DNA of 64,000 nt, from positions 11,718,001-11,782,000 of the forward strand of contig CP053156.1 in assembly GCA_014607495.2 (NCBI GenBank), in the 5' to 3' direction. Shown here piece after piece: positions 1-11,700 of the stretch (the first letter of the stretch is position 1; every line of letters begins with the position of its first letter). The position numbers and the translations under genes were made by a program. A model generated the notes under the pieces. It made no database searches, had not been told where the DNA came from, and was given only the letters and a program-made list of their open reading frames with translations. The stretch is from Carposina sasakii. Its lineage: Eukaryota; Arthropoda; Insecta; Lepidoptera; Carposinidae.

Positions 1-108
1 AAAATAAAATAAAAAAAACATACAGACGAATTGATAACCTCTCTTTTTTGAAGTCGGTTAAAAACATACAGACGAATTGATAACCCCTCCTTTTTGACGT
101 CGTTAAAA
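1..108. repeat. Two tandem 46-bp units
   Basis: The unit beginning AACATACAGACGAATTGATAACC occurs at 17 and again at 63, each ending in a TTTTTGA(A/C)GTCG-like segment and an A run. It resembles the end of a dispersed repeat lying against the tRNA-like segment that follows. Confidence 0.6.
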
Positions 109-120
109 AATAAAAAAAAT

Positions 121-196
121 CTTCACCCGAGTGAGATTTGAACTCACGACCACTCACAAACCGTGCTTTTACTCTAACCAACTGAGCTATCGGGTC
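121..196 (-). repeat. tRNA-like segment (SINE head or tRNA pseudogene)
   Basis: Read on the minus strand it has an A box (TAGCTCAGTTGGTTAGAG), a T arm of GTGAG/CTCAC around TTCAAAT, and six acceptor pairs (ACCCGA with TCGGGT). The anticodon stem does not pair well, so it is not called as a working tRNA. A close relative lies at 49552-49623. Confidence 0.6.
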
Positions 197-738
197 AATT
201 AACTTGGATGACGAACTTTACCATCTCTTTTTTTTTCAATTAATATTTCCAATGACATTATTGTCAACGTTATTTTTTTCATCCCGATAGCTGTACACTA
301 GCCAAATTAGTTCTTTTTACTCATAAATGGCAACACTACGCAAAAGAAAAACAGTAATCAAACAGTTGATTAATGCTATATCATAGTTTATTCATAGCAA
401 TCAAGATTTTATGTTTGTTTGTATCAACTTACGTGATAGTATTTAACAAGTAACTTGGTAAAAGGTACTATGTTTCATAGCCTTATCATGTAACTTGATC
501 ATTTTAACACATTACTTGTTAGCTCTTAACAACATCTTGTTTGCGGAATTTTCAATCAAAATATTTGTTAATTGAATCACATCTCTTGATGATTTGAGCC
601 AAGTTACTTTTACTGATCAATATCTTGTTATATGAAATCATTTGTACTGTGTTGTTTCGAATGTTTATTTGATTGAATACATCACATTTTTTTAAACAAG
701 TTAAAATTGCCCTTGATTAGATTCGATTTTTTTCAGTG

Positions 739-983
739 CAGTCGCGCCGTTTTTTCATTCGGTCTGATCGAACTCTATTTGACAGGTATAAGTCTAGATA
801 ATAGAAAGCTTATAATATTAGACAATGTGAATTATTTTCTATGGTTCCTAATGAGTTGTAAACTCAGATGAATGAATCCGAAGCAATTTCGTAGTAGGGT
901 CAAAGGCTGTCAAAGGCTTCGATTCGGTCGGGCTTCGGTCGGACCGAAAGATTCGAAAGCGGCATTTTAGAGTAGACCCCCTG
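739..983. repeat. Dispersed repeat, copy 1 (CAGTCGCGCC...GACCCCCTG)
   Basis: A 245-bp stretch beginning AGTCGCGCCGTTTTTTCATT and ending AGTAGACCCCCTG recurs at 47560-47783 in the same orientation with few differences. It contains the short repeated motif CAAAGGCTTCGATTCGGTC. It is probably a non-autonomous DNA element; its transposase type is unknown. Confidence 0.7.
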
Positions 984-2215
984 TTTCTAAACACTTAACG
1001 TTATTTTTTCAATAGTTACTGCATAACGGCAGCTTTTATTTTAAGCTACAGAGTTTTAAAGTAATGTACTCTCACTTTGAAAACCCATTTACTCGAAGCA
1101 TTGGTATCTTGACTTTAATGTTTAAGCGTAATGATACTTTAGTCGAATTTATTGAAGACATTTTGAAGGTAAGTAATTGATTTTTTTCACTTTTATCGGT
1201 ATTGAAGCACTCTATAGAGATTCAATTGGACAAAAAATGTATCAATATGAACCACACTTATACTTTTTACTTAATTTAAAAACCAACATTATTTTTCAAT
1301 TGTAAACGATACTGCAGCGAATGACTACCTATACTTGCCTACCTATTTGGACATTTGGACAAAATAAATTGGTTTAGCTAATCCTAATAAAAACAAAGTA
1401 CCTACCTACTTGGTCGAAATAAAATATATACTTAATCGGCTTTTTATAGAAATATCGAAAAATATAAACATGACATAATTGCAAGTGTAATCATAAAAAT
1501 TTCCCATCTTTTATTATGATTTTAATGAAATTACCATATTTTAATTAATCTTAACATAGTATTGAATAGAATTAACGACACGTGTTATTCGAGTAATTTT
1601 TATTGCTATTTATGCTCTATTTCAATAGCAATAAACGCTCGAAATCACATAATATGCTTTAAATTAATTAATCTGCACATGTGAACTTCCAGTACAACAA
1701 TAACAAAGTTACGTTTTGACACTAGCTAGTGTAATAAATTATCGCCAAACTTTACGTGGCCACACTAATTTCCCAAGAGCCTTCGTGAAACAATCATATT
1801 AATATTGAATATAATATAAGAGAGAATATAAGAAAGAGATATCTTTCTATCGCATTAGAGTAGCTCCCGTAGCATGTCGCCCGCGACTCACGTAGGTATA
1901 TCGCGTGTTTTATGCCACCTAAATGTCAAAATTCGCGAACAAATGACGTATCTCACTGTCAATGACGTTTTAAACCCACGTCGGCTCGGGCGAACTATAA
2001 CGCGAGTAGCGAGCATGACGTTTGAATTCGCGCGGGTTCTTATCGCGAATTTTGATATTTTGTGTGACGGATCCAGTGATTATAGTGATAAAGTATATCT
2101 CACTCTATGGTAACACCATTTCCGCAAGTTTTCTGACGACACCCTGTGCAATCTACCAATTACATACTTCTTAAAATCCTAAATGCAACAACATTACAAT
2201 ACATTACAATATTAT
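984..2215. other. No gene seen, AT-rich intergenic DNA
   Basis: Stop codons are dense in all frames apart from one short frame (1874-2113) with no recognisable content. No repeat family shared with the rest of the window was noticed. Confidence 0.5.
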
Positions 2216-2593
2216 ACAGGATGATTTTTGGTCGTCAACGTTCCCGAAAACTACGGAATCTCCTCATCATTACCATCATTTTTCTCCATGGAAGCATACC
2301 TGGGAAGTGTCTGGTTTCCAAAATATTAGGGTCCAAAGTTGAGTAAATAGACTGAGTTATTCTGCATAAATGCAGACGTAGACATAGACGCGCGTAGCAA
2401 GATTTTTTCACGAGAAATAATTAATAGCTGTCTATAAAAAACTAACATAAACACTAGACACTATAAATTTCGCCCGATCAAGTAATAAAAATAAAAAAAA
2501 CATTTTTCCCAGCATTTTTTTGGCATAAACTTACTTTATTTGATGTATAGAGTACGTACCCTTAGTTAATGGTGGCCACAAAAAACATCCTGT
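2216..2593 (+). mobile_element. Short DNA element, ACAGGATG...CATCCTGT family, copy 1
   Basis: Inverted 8-bp ends ACAGGATG and CATCCTGT bound a non-coding sequence. Its landmarks are TGGTCGTCAACGTTCCCGAA near the left and GTGGCCACAAAAAACATCC at the right. It is flanked by TA-type dinucleotides. Full copies lie at 17616-17997, 47857-48228 and 52564-52884. Confidence 0.75.
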
Positions 2594-4555
2594 ATTGTGG
2601 TACGTCTTGCCACGATCGACTGGCATAATAGGTGACCAGATAACTACCTCTGTATGTTTTACTTGGCGAGAAACTTATAATGTTTTTTTTTGTAGCTTTT
2701 AAGCGTTCCATTTCTGAGCAAATATACCTATTCTGCATCCAAAAAAATTCCGCCAGTGGTAAGCTCTCTTTAGCTCGTCGTAATCGCTATGCCATTGTCA
2801 ATTTCTAACAGTCATTGATTAAAATGTCACGATGAAGACTAATTTTATCTTTTATCTAAATTATATTATACTTTTAACTAAATATTAAATGCGAAGCTAT
2901 GTTACTTTGACTACAGGCACTATGACCAATGTGAAATCCGTACTATAAGAAATGCCAACTTAAGAATCCGGCTCTTAGTCTATATTTTTGTTTGATAACA
3001 TTTTTCTATCCAAATATAATATTTAGCCAATTTAAAAAATTTAGCGAGTACTGAAATATTACAAGATATATTCAAAAATTACACGTACGATACGTTACAT
3101 GACGTTCTAATGTAATTACTATGTCAGTAGTTGATTTCCCTAAGGAGTTGGGTTCGTTGCTGGTACGCAAATTACTACATTCTTCATTGCCATACTTGGT
3201 TTATATATTGGATCACACATACTTTTGAAGTCAGTATCAAAATGTACTTGCTACAAACATAGGAAATTACATGCACTATGCTGTATGTTCTTTAGATTAT
3301 TAAATAAAATACGAGTATTTACAAAAGTAGAGTGTTTCAGTATAGAAACCTTTGGAAATATGAGTTTTATAGGAAACCATATTCCGCCGACAGACCCCAT
3401 AAATAATGAAGTAGGAGAAGGCAGATGATGATAAGAGCATAAAAAAAGAGAAATCTATTTTTCGATCGATGTTGTTGTGGTATAAACAAAACAAGAACCA
3501 ATTTACGCAGAACCGACTATAGACGGACGTGATTCGAGCGGCAAAGTATCAACAATCAACAATTTATTTACTGACCTAGATCTTATCTGATGCTATTTTT
3601 AACCGTTGAATTTTACTATAGTATGGCAGATTTTTGTTATCAATAAGCATTACATTTTTTAAATTCGAGAAGCAAGATATGCTTTCCGTGTGCAAAACAT
3701 AGTCTAAAAATCACACTGCGGTCACCAAACCGCCTGCCCAGCGTGGTAACTACGAGTATGAACAAAAATCCCGCTATAGCAGTAGTCTTTTGGCGTGCGT
3801 GATATGAGAATACATCAGATGATATGATGTTATCAAACAAATTGTAAAGTATATATTTTGGATGTCAAAAGAATTGCTTACATAATAGAATTTAATCGGC
3901 TGTTCTCGCTTCGCACCGTCCGGTGGGCTTAGGAAATATTTGCAGATGGAATCGTATTCCAAACCAACAAAATTAACGTGAAATTGTCCCATGTTACATT
4001 TTATACTTTTAATGTATATAATTATATTTTTATTATACCTCACTTTGCAAACAATATGAGTTGTTTTAGATTCAAAGATAATGAATAAAGAATTTAATTA
4101 TGATATACGTTCGACATTTTCATAAATTAAAGGTTAATTAAAATATAATTAGGTGCCACAGCTTTTGTGATTGTTTGTTTTATCGTTTCACAAAAAAAAA
4201 CATTTTATACAACCCTTTATGTTTTATCTACGAATTTCGTGATATTATTATAAGTTGCTCGTAGGGAAATATTAATAAAACATTTTCGAGCCCTTAATTA
4301 AAACGAAATAGTAAAACCTGAATCCAAATAAGTATTTGCAGGTACATCAACAATCAGCCTTCACTCAACCAAGAAAGCGTAAAACTTTAGTAGGTGAGGT
4401 TTGGGATAGGTTATGGGATGGGAATGCAATCTGATTGATGTATTTAAAAAAACCCTGGTCAGGTTTCTTTGCCATTCTTCTTGTGCAGGAGTAACAGAAC
4501 TGGTGGATTGTTTACTTTTACTGATTAATTTTAATTAATTGTGTAATTTATGAGA
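2594..4555. other. No gene seen; one RTE-tail fragment
   Basis: This is AT-rich DNA without a supportable gene. At about 3713-3805 lies a decayed copy of the RTE tail (GCGGTCACCAAACCGCCTGC ... GGCGTGC). Short open frames here lack codon bias or homology that I recognise. Confidence 0.5.
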
Positions 4556-4890
4556 AGCGGTGATAGCCCAGTGGTTAAGACGTGCAGCTTCCAAGCGGGA
4601 GGCGTAAGTTCGATCCCAGTCACTGGCCTGTGCCAATGAATTTATTTCATGTAGATTATAATGTGCAAAATTGTCACTTAGCTTCGTGCCTCGGAAAGCA
4701 CGTAAAACCTGCGCCTGATCTCTCTCCGGCCGTGTCGGCTTTCCGTCTCATCGCACTATGAGAGTAACGGAATAGAGAGTGCATCTGTGTTTGCGCACAC
4801 AGTTGTGTACTATAATATCTCCTGCGTACCTGGTCAATCTCCGTAGAGATTGGTCGTCTTGGCCGAAATACGGTCGGAGATCATCATCAT
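4556..4890 (+). mobile_element. tRNA-derived SINE
   Basis: It begins with an A box (TAGCCCAGTGGTTAAG) and a B box (GTAAGTTCGATCCC), then a body with CTCTCTCCGGCCGTGTCGGC and an ATCATCATCAT tail. A 5' portion recurs in reverse at 15233-15380, and a body fragment at about 45870-45945. Confidence 0.85.
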
Positions 4891-5180
4891 ATGAGAATAA
4901 ATTAAATATTTGCATTCACATTTTTTTGGCAAAACGTATCTCTTATCTAATAATGTAATAATAACTTTATACAATAAAACCATGTTTTGAGTAAAAAAAT
5001 AATTTCAAAACTGAACCATAACTAAAAACGTAATGTTACGCACATTTCGTATCGAGCAAAAGAAAAACGAAGAAAAGCCTGAAATCACAAACGCTGTCAA
5101 ATGTACATAGGTAGGTAATTAAAATCAAAGCTGAACCATAATCAAAACATTTTGTTGAAAGGTAAATAAATACATTGTCA

Positions 5181-5327
5181 CTAACGGCCAATTTCAATTC
5201 TAGAGATCATAAAGGATTTATGTATTTTTTAATTCTAAATTTGAAAATTTGTATGGAAACAATTAAACATTTAATTTTAAATATGAAAAAAAATCTCTCG
5301 AGATCGGTTATTGAAATTGACTGTTAG
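5181..5327. mobile_element. Palindromic MITE, CTAACGGCCAATTTCAAT family
   Basis: The inverted ends are CTAACGGCCAATTTCAAT and ATTGAAATTGACTGTTAG, with an inner match around AGAGAT/ATCTCT. A relative lies at 37805-37911. It is non-coding. Confidence 0.75.
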
Positions 5328-5485
5328 CGCGATTGCTCTCCCTGAGTAGTTTAATATACCTATAGTCCCATAAGTGGAGAGTATCCCATATCAAAGTCAG
5401 TCAATGCCCTTCAAAGTCTCTTCGAATATATTACGTCTCGAATATGTCTATCACATAATATAAATACACTTTCTTCTTGTTACAG

Positions 5486-5764
5486 GAACATTAAAATCGT
5501 GACATCATCGAAACTCGATAAAGGAAAGTGCCTAAATGTATCTCTAAATAAAACCGGAGTTGCCAACTTTCGAAAAGTCCTTTTGAAATGTGGGATCAGG
5601 TGTGTCGAACTAATTCAACGTATGTACTCATTAATTGGCAAAGTTGGTGACTTCGTGAGCATGGGGAACGTTCTGAAATGGATGTGATGTACAATATTAC
5701 GTTAGATAGGCAGAAGTTTTATGAAAGTGACGAGTTTAAGCATCCGACTATGCAAGATGTAGAG
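5486..5764 (+). CDS. TkR86C: TkR86C exon 1: 5' leader and N-terminal 29 codons
   Basis: A donor GAG|GTGAGT at 5764/5765 ends an open frame beginning at ATG 5678 ([12 protein letters not shown]...), with an in-frame TGA at 5648-5650 just upstream. The frame ends in phase 0 and continues directly into exon 2 ([12 protein letters not shown]). The NIT sequon near the N-terminus suits an extracellular tail. A good acceptor (ttcttcttgttacag) ends at 5485, so the exon may be preceded by a separate non-coding leader exon that I could not identify; otherwise transcription starts nearby. Several upstream ATGs in 5486-5677 would be short upstream ORFs. The assignment rests on frame continuity and sequon content, not on a conserved domain. 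Confidence 0.68.
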
Positions 5765-8700
5765 GTGAGTATTTTTTCATAAATACCCGCGTTGCGGTGC
5801 TGCACTACCACAATTCATACAGATTGTGTTTAAAAAACACCTTGTATAGACACCCAATCATGATCAAAGTACTAAGATCAGCGACATAGCTCAACGGTCC
5901 AGCTAGCTGAATTGGCAATGGGTAGGGCACATAGCTCGAAGAACTGATGGCCGATGGAGTCGGAAAGTTCTAGAGTGGATACCACGTATCGGCAAGCGCA
6001 GCCTGGGAAGGCCACCCGCGAGGTGGACGAACGACCTGGCCCAGGTCGCGGGCGTCGGTTGGATGCAGGCGGCTTCCGACCGGTCGGAGTGGAGGTTGTT
6101 GGGGGAGGCCTATGTCCAACAGTGGACTTCTCAGGGCTGTAAATGATGATGAAATGAGACACCCAATCAGGGACTTGGTTATTTTTTCATCTAAGTATGA
6201 AATACCGATTTTGCGGTGCGGCGTCGCTTCGCGGGTGTTTATTTTGGCATTAAGGTGAGGTTACGCTATTTGTTCAACGTATTTATCAAATGTTTTATGC
6301 ATCTTACACTTAGAACAACGTACCTACGACAAAGCCAACTAATCCTTACTATACGTATACATTGCAGATAATTGAAAATGCATTTACATACATACATACA
6401 TAACCTCACGCCTATGTCCCATAGGGATATGCAAATACCACAGTGGGGTAAGCATGAACCTTTTTACGCGCTGCGTGCCGCCCCGTAAAGCTATCGACTC
6501 GCAAGCAAAATCTATGAGATTATGACGGGCTATCGAGAGGTATGTGCTTGCCCCACAAGATGAAAAATACATTACCTGCAATAAAAAACACTGAAGTTTA
6601 ACCCAAGATAATGGTACGTGTCAGCATTGGCGGTGCGTTGGCAGTCTCGATGGACGGGAGACAATAGTTGAGTTTTCACGTTACATTATGTAAAAGTGTG
6701 GTTGTTTCACTTTATTGCCACTTAAATATCTAGCCGATCCGAATTCAGTTCATTTCAATTCACTTACGAATCGACTTAATCGAATCCAATCAAGTGTTAC
6801 ATTAATAAAATAAACAAATTGAATAAGAAGCTCATTGTGAATGTATGTAGATAGGTACAATTTTGGTTAACTTTGAAATATGTTCTTTCAATGGATTAGA
6901 AGTTCTCAATAATTTTGTTATTGAACACGATTTAATACGAATACTCGATACGTGTCATGTGTTTTATTTTTATCAACTTGGTTTAACAGAAAGAATTGAA
7001 ATGCATTCGTGAAATGTATGTATAATCTAAAATAGATTAGTATGCAATAAAGTTTAGTTTAGTTTATTTACGAGTATAAGTCGCATGCAGCGATAACATT
7101 GACAGCACGTCACGTCCCCTGCCATATTCAGCTATGGAGTGGTGAATACGAAATCTAATTTAAGCCAGTGTGATTTTATATTGTCGGTAGCTATTTCGAT
7201 TTGACAGTTTAAGGCGTTCGTGAAATTGAATACAAAATTTGTAGAAGGGTATTGCACGAGCTTCAAATATTTCACCTGCCATATTGTAATTCCTACTCTA
7301 GGTACGCGTAGACTGGGTTCATAGACAATTTGTATCATCGTTTGGCATCGACGTTCGTTGTCGCGACTCTTCTAAAATAAATAAATATTCACACACTACA
7401 CAACACATTAACCTACTCCCACATTAAGATCCCTAAGGTCTTGTGTCGTGGGTACTAAGCAACGGTATATAAATACATAGATAAGTATAGAAACATCCAT
7501 GACTCGGAAACAAACATCGATGTTCATCATATTAATGAACCCAGGACCTATGGCGTCGCAAGCAGGGTCACTACCTACGAGACCAATCAGCCGTCATTAT
7601 TAATGTATCTGTGCGGATCCTCTATCGATTCGATCGAAAACTGTTACTTTGTCTAAAGCCCCTGGGATTCGAATCCAGTCGCAGGATTCAAATAACCAAC
7701 TAGGTGCGCCAAAGATAGTCAAAAAACGAAATAAAAATATATGTACAAGCATTTCTATCCCCATTACCGACACGTGTTAGTATAAGCAGCATGAAAACTA
7801 TTAGATTACCTTCGTTATTTCAGTATAAACCACAAATTCTTCAATTTTTCTTTGCGTTTCTTCTATACCCGAGACTAAATTAGTCACGAGTGAGCTGTTG
7901 TAAATTATGGAGTCATTTTTCATGTCTGGTAATGATGTCTAAGGAAGAATTTGGCACTCTTTCAAAGGAAATATAGGTATATATCAGTATAGAGTCTGGA
8001 CGTATGTATGTCTCTATTAGTAGGTATATATAGAAAAGAACAGGGTGGTAATAGGAAATGGGTATAAACGTGGTGTTTACGCGGACAATGGTCCATGAAT
8101 GCTAGTATTTGTTACCTTTGAAAATACGTAAGCTTCATTCGACAGAGGTGCAATTAATTTATTATGCTAGAGAAGGCCTACGATTTCGTCCGCATAAAAC
8201 TTATAATTCCCGTTATTTCCCATTCCCGTGGAAATTTTGGGAAATTCCTTCTTATCGTATGACTACGTCATGCAAAAAAGACGCCCTCCATATTACGGGT
8301 CTCTAAGCTCTCTCTACAACGCCTCCCGTGTTGACAACATAGTCCAAATTACAAACTGCGGTCACCAACCCGCCTGCCCAGCGTGGTGACTATGGGCAAA
8401 TACCCCCCATGGCGGTCTTGTGGCGTGCCTTGGGGGAGGCCTACGTCCAATAGTGGACTGCAATAGGCTGATAATAATGATGATTATTAATTTTAGGGCC
8501 AATTTTTCCGATGATTAGATAGCCTATTCGAAGTGTAAAGTTGATGCTGTCTCTATCTTGATCAAGTTTTAAAGAAAGACAGCATCAAAAATATCCTTCA
8601 TATCGTTGGAAAAATTGGTCCTTATTATCATTGTGAAATCATTATGGGACGACTTCATCCTAAAATAGATTTCTACTTTTTGTGGATTTAGTTGATACCT

Positions 8701-11700
8701 TTTATTTCCTTTCAATTCACTTTGAAACAGTTCATAATGGACTTCAAAAGATTTTTGTACCAGCTTTCAGGTTGAAAGAGAGTTAAATGAAGCCTAGATA
8801 CACGCTGTTGAACTGCAATAAAGGAACATTGTACCAAAGGTATAGATTGTCAGCAATTCCGATGTGAATACTATGTGAATTCAGATTTTTAACAGACTAC
8901 CGTAAAGCCACAGGAAAACGATTTTTGTTTAGATATGTATGTAAGAATACATAGATGCATCTCTTGCCGTGCATGTCGTAAGAGTCGATTAAAGGGACTT
9001 TGAGGAAACTCAAGCAATAAGAGCGACTTGTCAGTGATCATTACACAATAACAAGTTTACATATCCGTCGATATGATAAACGTACCCACAGTTCTGGCTT
9101 ACCCATATTGAGAACATATACGTATATATGTATGTGGGACAATTTGGATGCGGCGACAAGAACCCCAGGGGCCAGACGCTGGCCGATTTTCTAGAGATGG
9201 AGGGACTCTTTATGATGAACTCCTTCTTCAAGAAAGCCGCCTCATAGGAAATGGACCTGGCTCCATCCCAACAAGCACACGAGGAACGAGATAGACTTAA
9301 TATTAACCACAGATAGATGGATATTCAATGATGTCTCAGTGATCAACAGGGTGAAAACTGGTAGCGATCACCGAATGGTTCGAGGCATATTGATAATTAA
9401 TGTCAAACGGGAGAGATCACAACTAGTGAAGTCTACACTCCGACCCCCATCCGTGCACATTCAAAACCCCGAGAGCTTTCAACTCGAGCTGACAAACCGC
9501 TTTGCTCGCCTAGAGGATTGCATATCAGTGGATGATATAAATAACAGGCTGGTAGAAACTGTCCACGCGGTGGGGTCTAAATTCTTTAGACCTAACCGTA
9601 GAAATAGACCCCAGAAACTAACTGATGAAGTATTAATTTGTCTTGCATTCGAGGAAAACAGTAATTATGTTGGGCTGATGTTAATTTTCGAATTATGTGC
9701 TGTAGTTATTTTGTTAAACATTAAGATTATTTTTACTAAATTAATTTATTTGATGTTAAAAAGTATATAAATGATGAAATCAAAAACTCTTTTAAATGTT
9801 CTCCTAATCCATACAAATCATAATAAACCTTATTGTACTATGCTTTGAGATGAAAACACGTGTTGTAAAATGTTTTTTAGTCTGTGATTTTATTCAATAG
9901 CTACTGTATTTGGCGCCATGAAAAATATATTATTCCATCATCCGATCTTTTGTTCGAGTTTCTTTATGATGTTTTATTTCAAAGGAAGTTGAGAAAATGG
10001 TTTTTATTTTTTCAAAATCGTTGAGCATGTTCGTAATATTAATATTCTGATAAGTAGGTAGGTAATTAAAATTTGTTTTGTCAAATATGAGATTGCATAA
10101 AAATCTGAAAAAATATTATATTCTTTGTGTAATACTCTTTTAGTTTTTCGAAATCTATAAATAATAGCTTAGATTAATGATTGGTCTCCGTTCCGAAGCG
10201 AAGACCAATTATTATTAATCTAAGAATAATAGGTTACTTAAACGCCTGGAGCTCCGAAATGCTTATATTTATTTTTTTAGCAAACATAGTTGGCTAAAGT
10301 TGGTGGAAGGGAATCATACATAAACCATTTAGAAATATAGATACATAGACATTAATAAATAATAATAATAATCATTTATTGCAGGCACATTGTAAAATAA
10401 AATAAATTACAAAAGACCCATATAAGCCTTATAAGACAACATAAGTATCGGTCAGCAAATGTATATTGCACAAACACACACATACACACACACACACGCA
10501 CAATATACACACCAAATAAAATGTCATTAACATTATTTACGGTTCACGCTCCGATGTACAGAGAGCCAGTATGAAAATGTAGGACTCGTAATATCCTCGT
10601 GAAGGACTTTGAGGATTGCGTTATTAGAGCTCCTCAGCCTGTTCCAGAAGGTATGCAATACGTGATCTGATTACTGCAAAGAAATCGGGAACCATCGCCT
10701 CGGCGAACATGCTAGACGCACTACAGTATCTAGGTTTCTTCATGAGGATACGAAAAGCATTATTGTATTGTATCCTTCATGCTACTATATGATTTGCGAG
10801 AGTAGTCGATCCACAGATGACAGGTGTACAGGTTTTGGCAGTAAGCCTTAAACAAGGTTGTTTTGACCTCCCTATTGCATCTGTAGAATCTACGTGCGAG
10901 CATGTTGCACCGAACCCTATAGAGCCCTTTCTCTCACGCTCAATACGCCATCTTGCAATTTTCCGTCAGAATATGGCCTAAATATCTGAACCGCTGCACC
11001 AGCCGTACCTCCAATCCATTTAAAGTAACTCTCGGCACTCTCTCCGGACCCTTCCCGGATCTGAATACCATCATTTCAGTCTTGGCCACATTATACTTCA
11101 GCCGTGCGCAAACGCATATTGCTCACAGACCGAAAGAAGTTTATGTAGCCCATTAATCGAAGGGCTGAGGAGAACCATATCGTCCGCGTAGCTGATATTG
11201 ATCACACATACGCCCCCCACATGACAACCGATGCTGGTTCTCTTCAGTCTCGCGATTAGGTCGTTAATATACAGGTTAAAAAGGTCCGGAGAAGTGAGCC
11301 CCCCCTGACGAACTCCGCAGTCTAATCTATACGGCACTACGTCGCGACGTCGCGTAACTCAGCAGATCCACCACTTCCTTGGATACACCCGACCCGTGCA
11401 GCTTCCCCCAGAGAATTTCATAATCACTAGGTCAAAAGCTTTGCTCAAGTCTAGGAAACATGCATATATATATTACGATCTGTATAGTATTTTATCGTTT
11501 GCTTAAGGCTGAATATGGCGGAATCAGTAGAGACACCGGCACGGAAACCGAACTGTGCATCCTCAATCTGCAAATTCCTTGTAAGCCTACGGCTGAAGCA
11601 GCCGTTCAAATATCTTACCTATGACCGTACCCAAGGAGATAGGACGATAGTTCCCCGCAGACCCAAGGTCGCCCGTATTGTTTTAGGAACTGGAATAACC

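Larger units (their letters stand above)
6170..9124. other. Receptor intron 1, repeat fragments only
   Basis: No exon is supported here. Recognisable pieces are a decayed SINE-like block at about 6390-6590 (CCTCACGCCTATGTCCC...), the SINE at 7375-7600, the RTE tail at 8336-8490 and the MITE at 8495-8623. Confidence 0.5.

Noticed and set aside
121..196. Functional tRNA gene
   Set aside because: The anticodon stem does not pair and the first acceptor pair is mismatched; a SINE head or pseudogene is more likely.
5954..6162. Frames on both strands over the RTE tail, glycine/arginine/proline-rich
   Set aside because: They are frames in a truncated retroposon; the GC-rich composition explains their length.
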